A stretch of DNA of 64,000 bases, from NCBI RefSeq assembly GCF_001854805.1, contig NZ_MBLO01000147.1, positions 1 to 64,000 on the forward strand, read 5' to 3'. Position numbers and translations under genes: made by a program. The notes under the pieces are model-generated. The model was not told the DNA's origin. It made no database searches and saw only the letters and a list, made by a program, of their open reading frames with translations. The first letter of the stretch is position 1. Every line of letters begins with the position of its first letter. Source of the stretch: Pseudofrankia coriaricola (GTDB taxonomy: Bacteria > Actinomycetota > Actinomycetes > Frankiales > Frankiaceae). This document shows positions 7,926 through 16,292 of this stretch, in pieces.

Positions 7926-9143
7926 GTGGCCTCGAAGATTGCGTACTCGCAGCCGGCTCCGGCGGCCGGTGCCGCCCGGCTGTCGGCGAAGGCGGCGACG
8001 TTCACCGAGTCCGTCATCCGGGAGATGACCCGGCTGGCGGTCGCGCACGGCGCCGTCAACCTGGCCCAGGGCTTCCCGGACTTCTCCTGCCCAGCCGAGC
8101 TGAAGGACGCGGCGAAGTCGGCCATCGACGCCGACGACAACCAGTACGCCATCACCTGGGGCGCGCCGGCCTTCCGCGCGTCGATCGCGGCCAAGGTGGC
8201 CCGCGCCTACCCTGGCTGGAACATCGACCCGGACACGCAGATCTGCGTCACCTGCGGGGCCACCGAGGCGATGATCGCGACGATGCTCGGGCTCGTCGAC
8301 CCGGGTGACGAGGTCATCCTGTTCGAGCCGTTCTACGAGAACTACGGCCCGGACGCGGTGCTGTCCGGCGCCGTGCCGCGGCTGGTGAAGCTGCGCGCGC
8401 CGGACTGGAGCTTCGACGAGGCGGAGCTGCGCGCCGCCTTCTCCGACCGGACCAGGGCCATCGTCGTCAACACCCCGCACAACCCGACCGGCAAGATGTT
8501 CAGCCGGGCCGAGCTGGACGTCATCGCCGAGCTCTGCCAGCGCCACGACGTCCTGGTCATCACCGACGAGATCTACGAGCACATCCACTACCTCGGCCCC
8601 GGCGGGCACATACCGCCGGCGACCGTGCCCGGCCTCGCCGACCGCACGGTGACGGTCAACGCCTTGTCCAAGACCTACGCGGTCACCGGCTGGCGAGTCG
8701 GCTGGACGATCGCCCCGGCGGCGCTCACCGCCGGCATCCGCAAGGTGCACGACTTCCTCACGGTGGGCGCCGCCGCCCCGCTCCAGGCCGCCGGCGTCGC
8801 GGCGATGGGCCTGCCCGCGAGCTACTACACCGACCTCGCGGCCGCCTACCGGGCCCGTCGCGACCTGCTGTGCGACGCGCTCACCGAGGCGGGCTTCGGG
8901 GTCAGCCAGCCGTCGGGCGCCTACTACGTGATGTGCGACACCAGCGCCGTCGACCCGGCCGGTGACGATGTCGCCTTCGCCCGGCGGCTGGTGAGCGAGA
9001 TCGGCGTCGCCGCCGTCCCCGGCTCGTCGTTCTTCGCCGACCAGGCCGACGGCCGCCACATCATCCGGTTCGCGTTCCCGAAGCGGGAGGAGACCCTGCG
9101 CGAGGCCGCCAGCCGCCTACGGCGGGTGCGTGACGGGCGCTGA
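7926..9143 (+). CDS. Pyridoxal-phosphate aminotransferase, class I/II
   Basis: The 405-residue fold-type I aminotransferase has all family landmarks: NLAQGFPDF near the N-terminus, GATEAMIA, the Asn-Pro segment NTPHNPTGKMF, DEIYEHIHY, and the PLP-lysine motif NALSKTYAVTGWRVGW. RFAFPKREETL near the end holds the carboxylate-binding Arg. The length matches the kynurenine/methionine/N-succinyldiaminopimelate aminotransferase cluster (YbdL/DapC-like). Among actinomycete homologues the actual donor is often uncertain. The start is GTG at 7926; the first ~20 residues are variable. It converges with the flavoprotein-like gene at 9165. It is probably amino-acid transamination, with substrate unresolved. 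Confidence 0.88.
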   Translation: MASKIAYSQPAPAAGAARLSAKAATFTESVIREMTRLAVAHGAVNLAQGFPDFSCPAELKDAAKSAIDADDNQYAITWGAPAFRASIAAKVARAYPGWNIDPDTQICVTCGATEAMIATMLGLVDPGDEVILFEPFYENYGPDAVLSGAVPRLVKLRAPDWSFDEAELRAAFSDRTRAIVVNTPHNPTGKMFSRAELDVIAELCQRHDVLVITDEIYEHIHYLGPGGHIPPATVPGLADRTVTVNALSKTYAVTGWRVGWTIAPAALTAGIRKVHDFLTVGAAAPLQAAGVAAMGLPASYYTDLAAAYRARRDLLCDALTEAGFGVSQPSGAYYVMCDTSAVDPAGDDVAFARRLVSEIGVAAVPGSSFFADQADGRHIIRFAFPKREETLREAASRLRRVRDGR

Positions 9144-9164
9144 GCCTGACGTCCCGGATCGCCG

Positions 9165-9959
9165 TCACCAGGGGCTTGCCTGACCGCGTGCCGGGGACGC
9201 GGCCGCGGTGGAGGCGGGGAGCGGGAGCGGGTATCCGGCGGCGGCGGCGCGGGCCCGGCCGGCGCGCAGCTCGCGTTCCAGGGCGCGCAGGTAGCCGCCG
9301 ATGCCCCGCCGGCGAAGGCCGACGCGACGCAGCCCAGGGTGATCAAGCATCGCCAGGTAGGCCGGCAGCAGGTAGCGCCCACGCAGATGTTCGCCGACCC
9401 AGCTCGCCTGTGCCCAGGCGAGCTGTTGGCCAAGGCTCGACGGCGGCATTTCGTCGTCTTGGCCCGTGTGCCGAGTGGACGCGTCGCCTGGCTCCGTGAG
9501 CGCCGCGCCAGCGCCCTCGAGGCTGCCAACCAGGTAGACGCCGTCGGCTCGTGGATGGAAGACGCCGCCGTACCAGGGAGCGTCGACACCGATCACCCCG
9601 GCGACGGCGGCGACCGTCGTCACGGTCACCACGATGGCATCCCAGCTGCCCAGCGGCCGGCCATCAATGCTGATCTCGAAGCCGCGCCCCGGGTCGTCCT
9701 CCGTGCCGACGCGGCTGACGACGGGCAGGAGATCGGCGGTGGCCTCGTCCACGGGAGTCCGCGGCGCCGACTCACCGAGGTCGTCATCCCGGCCTCCGAC
9801 GCGGCGGCTGGCGAGCGCGCGCTCGGCGAGCAGCACTCCGGCGGCCGGCGTGGGCGACCCGACGTAGACGGCGTCGATTCCGCCGTCGATGAGGGCGGTC
9901 AGCGCGACCGCGCCGGTCAGGTCGGCGCCGAGCACAGCAACGCGGGGGAGCTGAGGCAC
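9165..9959 (-). CDS. Short flavoprotein-like protein, possibly a reduced monooxygenase
   Basis: From a GTG at 9959 this encodes 264 residues beginning with a Rossmann-type strand-turn-helix, PRVAVLGADLTGAVALTALIDGG. After an acidic variable part come WDAIVVTVTT, the FAD-pocket-like PRADGVYLVGSLEGAG and a C-terminal Arg-rich helix (LRALERELRAGRARAAAAG). This order resembles the ends of flavin-containing or Baeyer-Villiger monooxygenases, which are 450-550 residues, but the middle NADPH domain is missing. The longer frame to 10142 adds Arg/Pro-rich sequence overlapping the parA promoter and was not accepted. It could be a decayed or minimised enzyme. The coding call is fairly secure; the function is a weak inference. 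Confidence 0.55.
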   Translation of the reverse strand: MPQLPRVAVLGADLTGAVALTALIDGGIDAVYVGSPTPAAGVLLAERALASRRVGGRDDDLGESAPRTPVDEATADLLPVVSRVGTEDDPGRGFEISIDGRPLGSWDAIVVTVTTVAAVAGVIGVDAPWYGGVFHPRADGVYLVGSLEGAGAALTEPGDASTRHTGQDDEMPPSSLGQQLAWAQASWVGEHLRGRYLLPAYLAMLDHPGLRRVGLRRRGIGGYLRALERELRAGRARAAAAGYPLPLPASTAAASPARGQASPW

Positions 9960-10169
9960 GGTGCAGGACTGTAGGCGGTCGCGCCGCCGATCGCCGCGCC
10001 GGGCGGCCCCGCGCGTCCGCGCCTCCGCGCCGCCACGCGCGGTGGGCGGTGGGCCGGGCCCGAGAGGGCGCCCCTCGCGCCCGTCGTGCGCGGGACCTAA
10101 GTAGTCGGCGCGACACTCGTGGGCGAGGGAGGTTGTGACCACACGGTCACGCTTGACACACTCTCAGTT

Positions 10170-11099
10170 GTGGCCCGCGTTCTCGCTGTCGCCAACCAAA
10201 AGGGTGGCGTCGCCAAGACGACCTCTGTGTCGAGTCTCGGCGCCGCCCTGGCCGAGCTAGGTCAGCGAGTCCTGCTGGTCGACCTGGACCCGCAGGCCTG
10301 CCTGACGTTCTCGCTGGGGCTCGACCCGGACGCGCTCGAGCTGTCCGTCCACGACGTGCTGCTCGGACGCCTGTCCGCGGGTCTTGTCGTCCTGCGTACC
10401 GCCGACGGGTCGGACCTGCTGCCGGCGACCATCGAGTTGGCCGGCTGCGAGGCGGTCCTGCTCTCGCGCACCGGACGGGAGCACGTGCTGCGGCTCGCCC
10501 TCGCCGAGATCGTCGACGACTACGACTTCGTCCTGGTGGACTGTCCGCCGTCGTTGGGGGTGCTGACCATCAACGGCCTCACGGCCGCCGACGAGTTGAT
10601 CATCCCGCTGCAGTGCGAGACGCTGTCCCACCGCGGGGTCGGCCAGCTGCTCGACACCGTGCACGACGTCCGCCGCCTCACGAACTCGAAGCTGCGCGTG
10701 CGCGGCGTGCTGCCGACCCTCTTTGACGGCCGCACCGCCCACAGTCGAGCGGTGCTGGCCGATGTCGCGGCCCGCTACCAGGTCAGGGTGCTCGAACCGC
10801 CGGTCGCGCGCTCGGTGCGCTTCGCGGAGGCACCCGGCATCGGCCGCTCGATCCTCACCACCGCGGCCCGGTCGAAGGGCGCGCAGGCCTATCGGGCGCA
10901 TGCCCGGACGATCGCCGGTCTCGGGCTGGGCCCGGTGCCCGGCGTCGGCGGGGCGGTGTTGTTGGCCGGCGCGCTGCCGGTCGTCGGCCTCGCGGAGGAC
11001 CACCTGGCCGAAGACGTCGACGAGCTGGCCGTCGACGAGCTGGCGGCCGGCTCCCGCGAGGTGGCCGCCTCGGCCGCGTTGTCGCGCGTCGGCCGGTGA
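10170..11099 (+). CDS. ParA/Soj-family ATPase
   Basis: The 309-residue protein starts MARVLAVANQKGGVAKTT, the deviant Walker A (K11, K16) of ParA/MinD ATPases. It continues with LLVDLDPQACLTFSLG (Walker A'), DFVLVDCPPSLGVLT (Walker B) and ERPLQCE-like IIPLQCETLSHRGV. The GTG at 10170 was chosen because the conserved domain begins at once; an upstream GTG adds 17 unrelated residues. No parB or oriC is adjacent, so this is an orphan ParA. From memory it matches Rv3213c in position, next to RhlE, and may act in localisation of cellular cargo rather than chromosome partition. The C-terminal ~50 residues are Ala/Val/Asp-rich and variable. The next gene overlaps its stop by 4 nt. Confidence 0.88.
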   Translation: MARVLAVANQKGGVAKTTSVSSLGAALAELGQRVLLVDLDPQACLTFSLGLDPDALELSVHDVLLGRLSAGLVVLRTADGSDLLPATIELAGCEAVLLSRTGREHVLRLALAEIVDDYDFVLVDCPPSLGVLTINGLTAADELIIPLQCETLSHRGVGQLLDTVHDVRRLTNSKLRVRGVLPTLFDGRTAHSRAVLADVAARYQVRVLEPPVARSVRFAEAPGIGRSILTTAARSKGAQAYRAHARTIAGLGLGPVPGVGGAVLLAGALPVVGLAEDHLAEDVDELAVDELAAGSREVAASAALSRVGR

Positions 11100-11527
11100 G
11101 CGGGCGCATGGCCGGCGCGGCCGTGCCGCCGGGTAAGGCCGGAGCCGCGAGCGGGGGCGAAGGCGCGGGCAGGCGGGCGCGGGCCGCGTCGGCCGGGTTC
11201 GACCGGCTGCGCCCGCGCACCGGGCGTTCGCCCGCGTCCGGCGAGGCATCGTCCGGGTCCCGGCCAGGCGTCATCGGCCGCGACATGCACGGCAAGCGCG
11301 CTCTCTACAGCGGCGAGCGCCCGCCCGACCCCCACGGCTCAGGCGTGACGGTCAACTGTTCCCGGTGCATGCAGGCGGCGACGGTGGGCGCGAGGCGTGC
11401 GCTGACGCTGCTCACCCCGAGCCTGCACCTGCCGATCATCCGGCCGCGGTACCCGTCGTTGCTGCGCTGCCCGGCCTGCCGCCGGGTCTCGTGGGTCCGG
11501 CTGACGCTGAGCGTCACGAGAGACTGA
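11096..11527 (+). CDS. Small zinc-ribbon protein, conserved in actinomycetes
   Basis: The start GTG overlaps the parA stop (GTGA), suggesting coupled translation. The first ~60 residues are Ala/Gly/Arg-rich. The conserved core begins at VIGRDMHGKRALYSG and has two CxxC pairs, CSRC (~residue 89) and CPAC (~125), flanking the basic hydrophobic run LTLLTPSLHLPIIRPRYP. It ends in RRVSWVRLTLSV. This is the pattern of a structural Zn ribbon of unknown function that often sits beside ParA in actinomycetes. An ATG at 11285 would remove the low-complexity part and is a possible alternative start. No enzymatic motif is visible. Confidence 0.7.
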   Translation: MSGRMAGAAVPPGKAGAASGGEGAGRRARAASAGFDRLRPRTGRSPASGEASSGSRPGVIGRDMHGKRALYSGERPPDPHGSGVTVNCSRCMQAATVGARRALTLLTPSLHLPIIRPRYPSLLRCPACRRVSWVRLTLSVTRD

Positions 11528-11626
11528 ATCGTGTGTCCGTGTCCGTGTCCGCGCACTGAGCCCGGCGTGTGTGCCCGAGACGGCGGGACCGGGGTCCGGC
11601 GTCTGGTCCCAGCAGAAATGCCGCGG

Positions 11627-11667
11627 GAACCCGGGAGCGGAACCCAGAGGATTCCGTTCCCAGGTTC
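11627..11667. terminator. Bidirectional hairpin terminator
   Basis: GAACC, then GGGAGCGGAA, pairs with TTCCGTTCCC, then GGTTC, across a 9-nt loop with one mismatch and two bulged bases. It separates the zinc-ribbon gene and the convergent rhlE gene. Confidence 0.6.
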
Positions 11668-11690
11668 TGAGGCTGCCTGGTCGTGGCCGC

Positions 11691-13520
11691 TTAGGCGGAC
11701 TCGGCGTGGGACTCCGGTGCGCCGTCCTCGCCGTCGGCCGGCGTGATGTCCAGCGCGTCCGCCGCGGTGGACCGGGCAGAGCGGCCACGGCCTCCGCGCC
11801 GGCGCCGGCGTCGGCGCGCTGCGCCGCCCTCGGTGCCCTGTTCGTCGGCCCCGGTCACCTCGGATCCGTCGGTCTCGTCGGCGATGTCGGCCGCCACGAG
11901 CTCGGCCGTGGTGAGGCCGGTGACGTCGGCTCCGCCGTGGGCCCCGACAACCTCGAGCGCGACGGCGCCCTCGGTACCCTCGTCCGCGTCCTCAGGGAGC
12001 CCGACGGCTGCCGCCGCGGCGCCCGCGCCGCGGGTGCGGCGGCGCGTCCTGGCCCGGGCGGTCGCGGCCTCCTTGGCCGCGGCACGGTCGGTGTCGCCTG
12101 CCTGGGCCGCCGCGGGCCGGCCGCGGCGAGCGCGCCGGGCCCCGCCGCCGAGGTCCTCGATCTCCTCGGCGGCGAGCCCCGCGCGCGTCCGCGCCGCGCG
12201 GGGCAGCACGCCGGTCGACCCGGCCGGGATGCCGAGCGCCTCGAACAGGTGCGGGGAGGTGGAGTAGGTCTCCATCGGCTCGTCGAACGGGAGCGCGAGC
12301 GCCCGGTTCACCAGCTGCCAGCGTGCGAGGTCGTCCCAGTCGACGAACGTGACCGCGACCCCGCTGCCGCCGGCACGGCCGGTGCGGCCGATCCGGTGCA
12401 GGTAGACGCTCTCGTCCTCCGGGCACTGGTAGTTGACGACGTGGGTGACACCGCCGATGTCGATGCCGCGGGCGGCCACGTCGGTGGCCACCAGCACGTC
12501 TACCTTGCCGGCGCGGAACGCGCGCAGCGCCTGCTCGCGTTGGCCCTGGTTGAGGTCGCCGTGCACCGCGGCGGCGGCGAAGCCGCGTCGCGACAGGTCC
12601 TCGGCCACCTTGTCGGCGGTGCGCCTGGTCCGCACGAACACGATCGACAGCCCGCGGCCGTCGGACTGCAGAATCCTGGCCAGCACCTCCATCTTGTCCA
12701 GCGCGTGCGCGCGGAAGACGTGCTGGCTGGTGGTCGGGACGGTGCGGCCCTCGTCGGGCTGCTCGGCGGTCACGTGCACTGGCCGGATCATGAACCGGCG
12801 GGCGAGCGCGATCACCGGGCCGGGCATCGTCGCCGAGAACAACATGGTCTGCCGGCCAGCCGGCAGCAGCGAGACGATGCGCTCCACGTCCGGCAGGAAA
12901 CCGAGGTCGAGCATCTCGTCGGCCTCGTCGAGCACCAGCGTCGCGACGTTGCCCAGATTGAGCGCGCGCTGACGGGCGAGGTCGAGCAGGCGGCCCGGAG
13001 TGCCGACGACGACGTCGACGCCCGTGCGCAGCGCGGCCAGCTGCGGCTCGTAGGCCCGGCCGCCGTATACGGACAGCACGCGCACCTGCCGGCGGGCACC
13101 CGCCCGCTCGAGGTCGGCCGTGACCTGGACACACAGCTCACGGGTCGGCACGACGATGAGCGCCTGCGGGCGGCCATCGGCGCCTTCGTTCAGGCCGATG
13201 ACCTTCTGGACGATGGGGATGCCGAAGCCCAGGGTCTTGCCGGTGCCGGTGCGCGCCTGGCCGATGATGTCGGTACCGGCAAGCGCGAGCGGGAGCGTCA
13301 GCTCCTGGATGGGAAAGGGATGGATGATGCCCGCGGCCGTGAGGGCGTCCACCGTCTCGTGGCGAACGCCGAGGTCGGCGAAGGTGGTCTTGTGCTCGGC
13401 GGCGGCCGGGGCGTCTACCTGCGCCGGAGCGGTGAGGCCAGCGCCGGCGGGGGTGTCAGCATCGGCGTCGGCGGTGGATGTGGTGTCGGTGATGGTCAGA
13501 GATGCGGCTGTGACGGACAG
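11691..13520 (-). CDS. rhlE: DEAD-box RNA helicase, RhlE type
   Basis: All DEAD-box motifs are present: a Q motif (FADLGVRHETVDAL, FPIQ), ARTGTGKT (motif I), PTRELC, TPGRLLDLA, LDEADEML (about residue 195), FSATMP, VFVRTRRTAD, ATDVAARGID and HRIGRTGRAG (about 375). A C-terminal tail of ~200 residues is rich in Arg/Gly/Ala (RRRRRRGGRGR), typical of RNA-chaperoning helicases in ribosome assembly or cold adaptation. The start is unusual. No ATG, GTG or TTG lies in frame within the plausible N-terminus. A CTG at 13520 has AGGAG at 8-nt spacing and gives a normal lead-in of ~40 residues. The only ATG is at 13811, with no ribosome site and an unconvincing 97-residue extension. Its position next to ParA matches Rv3211. 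Confidence 0.88.
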   Translation of the reverse strand: MSVTAASLTITDTTSTADADADTPAGAGLTAPAQVDAPAAAEHKTTFADLGVRHETVDALTAAGIIHPFPIQELTLPLALAGTDIIGQARTGTGKTLGFGIPIVQKVIGLNEGADGRPQALIVVPTRELCVQVTADLERAGARRQVRVLSVYGGRAYEPQLAALRTGVDVVVGTPGRLLDLARQRALNLGNVATLVLDEADEMLDLGFLPDVERIVSLLPAGRQTMLFSATMPGPVIALARRFMIRPVHVTAEQPDEGRTVPTTSQHVFRAHALDKMEVLARILQSDGRGLSIVFVRTRRTADKVAEDLSRRGFAAAAVHGDLNQGQREQALRAFRAGKVDVLVATDVAARGIDIGGVTHVVNYQCPEDESVYLHRIGRTGRAGGSGVAVTFVDWDDLARWQLVNRALALPFDEPMETYSTSPHLFEALGIPAGSTGVLPRAARTRAGLAAEEIEDLGGGARRARRGRPAAAQAGDTDRAAAKEAATARARTRRRTRGAGAAAAAVGLPEDADEGTEGAVALEVVGAHGGADVTGLTTAELVAADIADETDGSEVTGADEQGTEGGAARRRRRRRGGRGRSARSTAADALDITPADGEDGAPESHAESA

Positions 13521-13627
13521 CGGGTCGCTCCTGGTCTGCTCCTGAGCGGTGTCCGATGTTGAGGCGCCGCTCGCGATGTGTCGGGCCGCGCCAGCGACCC
13601 GATCGAGCGGGGGTGGGCCAGCGGCTC

Positions 13628-13644
13628 CGAAACCAGTGGTTTCG
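13628..13644. promoter_or_regulatory. 17-bp perfect palindrome upstream of rhlE
   Basis: CGAAACCA-G-TGGTTTCG is perfectly symmetrical and lies about 108 nt upstream of the proposed rhlE start. The gap 13521-14013 between divergent rhlE and the ferritin-like gene holds no other gene, so an operator or leader element is plausible. The binding protein is unknown. Confidence 0.45.
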
Positions 13645-14013
13645 AAGCCAGCAGCTTGGCCCAGCAGCCCGGAAACCGGGGCGACGCGTTGCCTTCGACG
13701 GCCGGCCGGTCTGTGATGACCACCGGCTACGACAAGGATAGCCTGTGTGACCGCTCGATGGGCGCGCTCCGCGACGATCGTGGCCCGTCCGACGTTACTG
13801 AGGCGGAACATGGCCCGGTCAGTCGGCGTGCGCTCAGCGATGAGGAACGAACGGCGCCAACGGGTAACACGTCAGGTGACGACGTTGGATCAATCAGCCT
13901 GGGAGTTGAGGTACGTGACGGACAGCACAGTGCTTCCGGGGGCTGGGGGGTCCGCAGGGAGTGAGGGGCACTTTGGCGCCCCCATTGCCCCTCGAGACCC
14001 GAAAGCAGCACCT

Positions 14014-14784
14014 ATGACCGCGCTCTCGCGGACAACTCCCGAGAAGACCACCGATGTGACCCTGGGCGACCTGACCGACGGAACGGTGACCGATGGGGTG
14101 GTGACCGATGGGGTGGTGACCGATGGGGTGGTCGTCGAGCGAGTGGTGGCCGACCAGGCCGTCGTCGACCTGCTGGGGATGATCGCCTACGGTGAGCTCA
14201 CGGCGTTCGAGCGCCTGGCGACCGACGCGCGGATGGCGCCGACGCTCACCGACAAGATCTCTCTGGCGGCGATGGCCGCGGCCGAGTTCACGCACTTCGA
14301 AGCGATCAGCATGGCCCTCGTCGGCCGCGGCGTCGATCCGGAGGCGGCGATGGCGCCGTTCATCGGCCCGCTGACGGCCTTCCACGCGCTGACCGCCCCG
14401 GCCGACTGGCTGGAGAGTCTTGTGAAGGCGTACGTGGGCGACAGCATCGCGGCGGACTTCTACCGCGCGATCGCGCACCGCCTCGACGACGACGCCAGGG
14501 CGCTCGTGCTCGACGTGCTCGCGGACACCGGGCACGCGGCCTTCGTGGTCGACCGGGTCAGGGGCGCCATCGCCGTCAACCCGGTGGTCGCCGGCCGGCT
14601 CGCCCTCTGGGCGCGCCGCCTGGTCGGCGAGGCGCTCAACCAGGCCCAGCAGGTCGCCGTGGAGCGCGACGCCCTCACGGGCCTGCTCGTCGGGGTCGGT
14701 GACCTGGAGGCGGTCGCCGCCATCTTCAACAGCATCATGAAGGCCCACACGGAGCGCATGGCCGCTTTGGGCCTGTCCTCATAG
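14014..14784 (+). CDS. Ferritin-like protein, MiaE-type hydroxylase fold
   Basis: This 256-residue helical protein has a carboxylate/His pattern consistent with a four-helix diiron bundle: AYGELTAFERLATDA, AAAEFTHFEAIS, GDSIAADFYRAIAHRL and ADTGHAAFVVDRVR. From memory it corresponds to Rv3210c beside RhlE and DUF3107, a family annotated as ferritin-like and related to tRNA-(ms2io6A)-hydroxylase. No direct evidence for tRNA hydroxylation is visible. The ATG at 14014 was chosen; the longer frame back to 13747 covers the rhlE promoter region and is not protein-like. The N-terminus contains three TDGVV repeats. It is followed by a strong terminator. Confidence 0.72.
   Translation: MTALSRTTPEKTTDVTLGDLTDGTVTDGVVTDGVVTDGVVVERVVADQAVVDLLGMIAYGELTAFERLATDARMAPTLTDKISLAAMAAAEFTHFEAISMALVGRGVDPEAAMAPFIGPLTAFHALTAPADWLESLVKAYVGDSIAADFYRAIAHRLDDDARALVLDVLADTGHAAFVVDRVRGAIAVNPVVAGRLALWARRLVGEALNQAQQVAVERDALTGLLVGVGDLEAVAAIFNSIMKAHTERMAALGLSS
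14086..14130 (+). repeat. In-frame 15-bp tandem repeat (x3)
   Basis: Three perfect copies of GTGACCGATGGGGTG encode VTDGV units in the N-terminus of the ferritin-like protein, ahead of its conserved helices. The unit length keeps the frame, so copy number could vary without disrupting the gene. Confidence 0.9.
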
Positions 14785-14791
14785 ACACCAC

Positions 14792-14820
14792 TGGGGCGCG
14801 ACCCTCAAGGTCGCGCCCCA
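14792..14820. terminator. Strong bidirectional hairpin
   Basis: TGGGGCGCGACC (14792-14803), loop CTCAA, then GGTCGCGCCCCA (14809-14820) form a perfect 12-bp stem. It lies between the convergent ferritin-like and DUF3107 genes. Confidence 0.8.
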
Positions 14821-14839
14821 GGCTGGTCCGTTCCGTGCT

Positions 14840-15067
14840 CTATGAGGCGCCGAAGCCGACGCGGCGGGACTCGGCCTCCGCGATCTCGACGTAGGCCAGC
14901 TTGGCGGCCGGGATGACCACTCGCCGGCCCTTCTCGTCCAACAGGGAGAGCAGCCCGTTGTCCGCGGCGAGGGCCGCGGCGACCGCCTCGGCGACCTGGT
15001 CCGGCGTCTGGGCGCTCTCAAGCACCAGCTCCCGGCCGACGTTCTGCACGCCGATCTTGACCTCCAC
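14840..15067 (-). CDS. DUF3107 family protein
   Basis: The 75-residue protein MEVKIGVQNVGRELVLESA... ending AEAESRRVGFG matches the short DUF3107 family of actinomycetes (Rv3208A-like, from memory). It is an ATP-synthase-unrelated alpha/beta protein of unknown function. The start is GTG at 15067 with GAGGT 9 nt upstream. It lies between the ferritin-like gene (convergent) and a TetR gene on the same strand, the order seen in mycobacteria. Nothing in the sequence suggests catalysis. The 328 bp upstream (15068-15395) contains no other gene. Confidence 0.85.
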   Translation of the reverse strand: MEVKIGVQNVGRELVLESAQTPDQVAEAVAAALAADNGLLSLLDEKGRRVVIPAAKLAYVEIAEAESRRVGFGAS

Positions 15068-15395
15068 CCGGATGACCTCGCCTTCGTGTGCACTACGGGC
15101 TGATATTTAGCGTCGGCCTCCGGCCGCGCGGGCTTCGCCTTGTCACAGCCGAGATCCACAGGAGCCGGCGTCAACCGATCCCTGCGGGAGTGTCTTCGTC
15201 CGGAGCGTCCCCCCGGATGACCGACGGACACAGCCGGCGGGCGCGCACCGCCGTCGGGCGATCACAGGACACACTATGACCCCAGGAGCCCCGGCGGCTG
15301 ACCCGAGTCGTCGTGTTCGCTCCCGGCACAGCGGTCATCGCCCGCTCGCGCGCCGCCCACGACCGGCCCGATACGGCCGGTACGAGTAGCGCGGG
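15068..15395. other. Intergenic region upstream of DUF3107
   Basis: No gene or clear RNA was found. CTAAATATC on the minus strand near 15107-15115 is the only AT-rich patch and may belong to the DUF3107 promoter. Confidence 0.4.
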
Positions 15396-16073
15396 TCAGC
15401 CGGCGTCGACGCCGGCTACGGGGCCGTCGCCGTCGGAGGCCGGCGAGCTGCGGGGGTAGCCGCCGATTCCGTGCCAGGCGAGCTCGACCATCGCCTCGAT
15501 CGCTCGCTCCGGCGGCACCGTGCCGCCGCGCACGAGCCACCAGCGCGAGCATGTCTCGGCCAGCCCCACCAGGCCGACCGCGAGCAGGTCGGCCTCGTCC
15601 TGGGACAGACCGGTGTCGGCGACGATCGTCGCCGCGATCGCGCGCACACACTGGGCGAAGGCGTCCTCGACCCGTTGCCGGACCGCCGGCTCGCTGCGCA
15701 GGTCGGACTCCAGCACCAGCTGGTGGGCGCCGCTGGGGTCGTTGACGAAGTCGAAGTAGGCCCGGACCGAGCGCTCGACCCGCAGCCGGTTGTCCGTCGT
15801 CGACGCGAGCGCCTCGCGGACGCTGCTGACCAGCTTCTCGGAGTGCTCCTCCAACAGCGCCAGATACAGCTCGAGCTTGCCGGGGAAGTGCTGGTAGAGC
15901 ACCGGCTTGCTGACCCCGGCCCGCTCGGCGATCTCATCCATGGCCGCGGCGTGGTAGCCCTGCGCGACGAAGACCTCGCGCGCGGCGCCGAGCAGCTGGA
16001 AACGGCGGGCGGTGCGAGGGAGGCGAGGAGTCCTGCCTGGGCGCGACTGTGGCGCGGCCGGCTCGACGGTCAC
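15396..16073 (-). CDS. TetR-family transcriptional regulator
   Basis: The 225-residue protein has a canonical TetR helix-turn-helix after a short Pro/Arg-rich leader: FQLLGAAREVFVAQGYHAAAMDEIAERAGVSKPVLYQHFPGK. A helical ligand domain follows (LAETCSRWWLVRGGTVPPERAIEAMVELAWHGIGG). The GTG at 16073 has AGGAGG at 6-nt spacing and is preferred over the longer frame to 16103. Its position next to DUF3107 matches Rv3208. That family is thought to respond to lipid or envelope signals, but the ligand here is unknown. It may be autoregulated; no clear operator was identified in the 219-bp gap upstream. Confidence 0.88.
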   Translation of the reverse strand: MTVEPAAPQSRPGRTPRLPRTARRFQLLGAAREVFVAQGYHAAAMDEIAERAGVSKPVLYQHFPGKLELYLALLEEHSEKLVSSVREALASTTDNRLRVERSVRAYFDFVNDPSGAHQLVLESDLRSEPAVRQRVEDAFAQCVRAIAATIVADTGLSQDEADLLAVGLVGLAETCSRWWLVRGGTVPPERAIEAMVELAWHGIGGYPRSSPASDGDGPVAGVDAG

Positions 16074-16292
16074 AGCCCACCTCCTGTTCGATCTCGACAA
16101 CACTACTCACCCTCGTGCCCGCGCGCGCCGCCTCGTGGGGACGCGCCACACCGCGCCACACCAGGTGGCGGGCCCTGCCCCGGTACAGCCTGGCCGCCGG
16201 CTCCGGTATGGCGTGGCCGCCGTGTGCCGAGCGCGCGGCGGCCACAGGGCGGCCGGCCGGGCCGCCCTGGCCCGGCCGTGAGGCGGCGGACG

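Noticed and set aside
10153-10158. TTGACA as a -35 for parA
   Set aside because: It is only 12 nt upstream of the chosen GTG, too close to act as a -35 for that start; no -10 at proper spacing.
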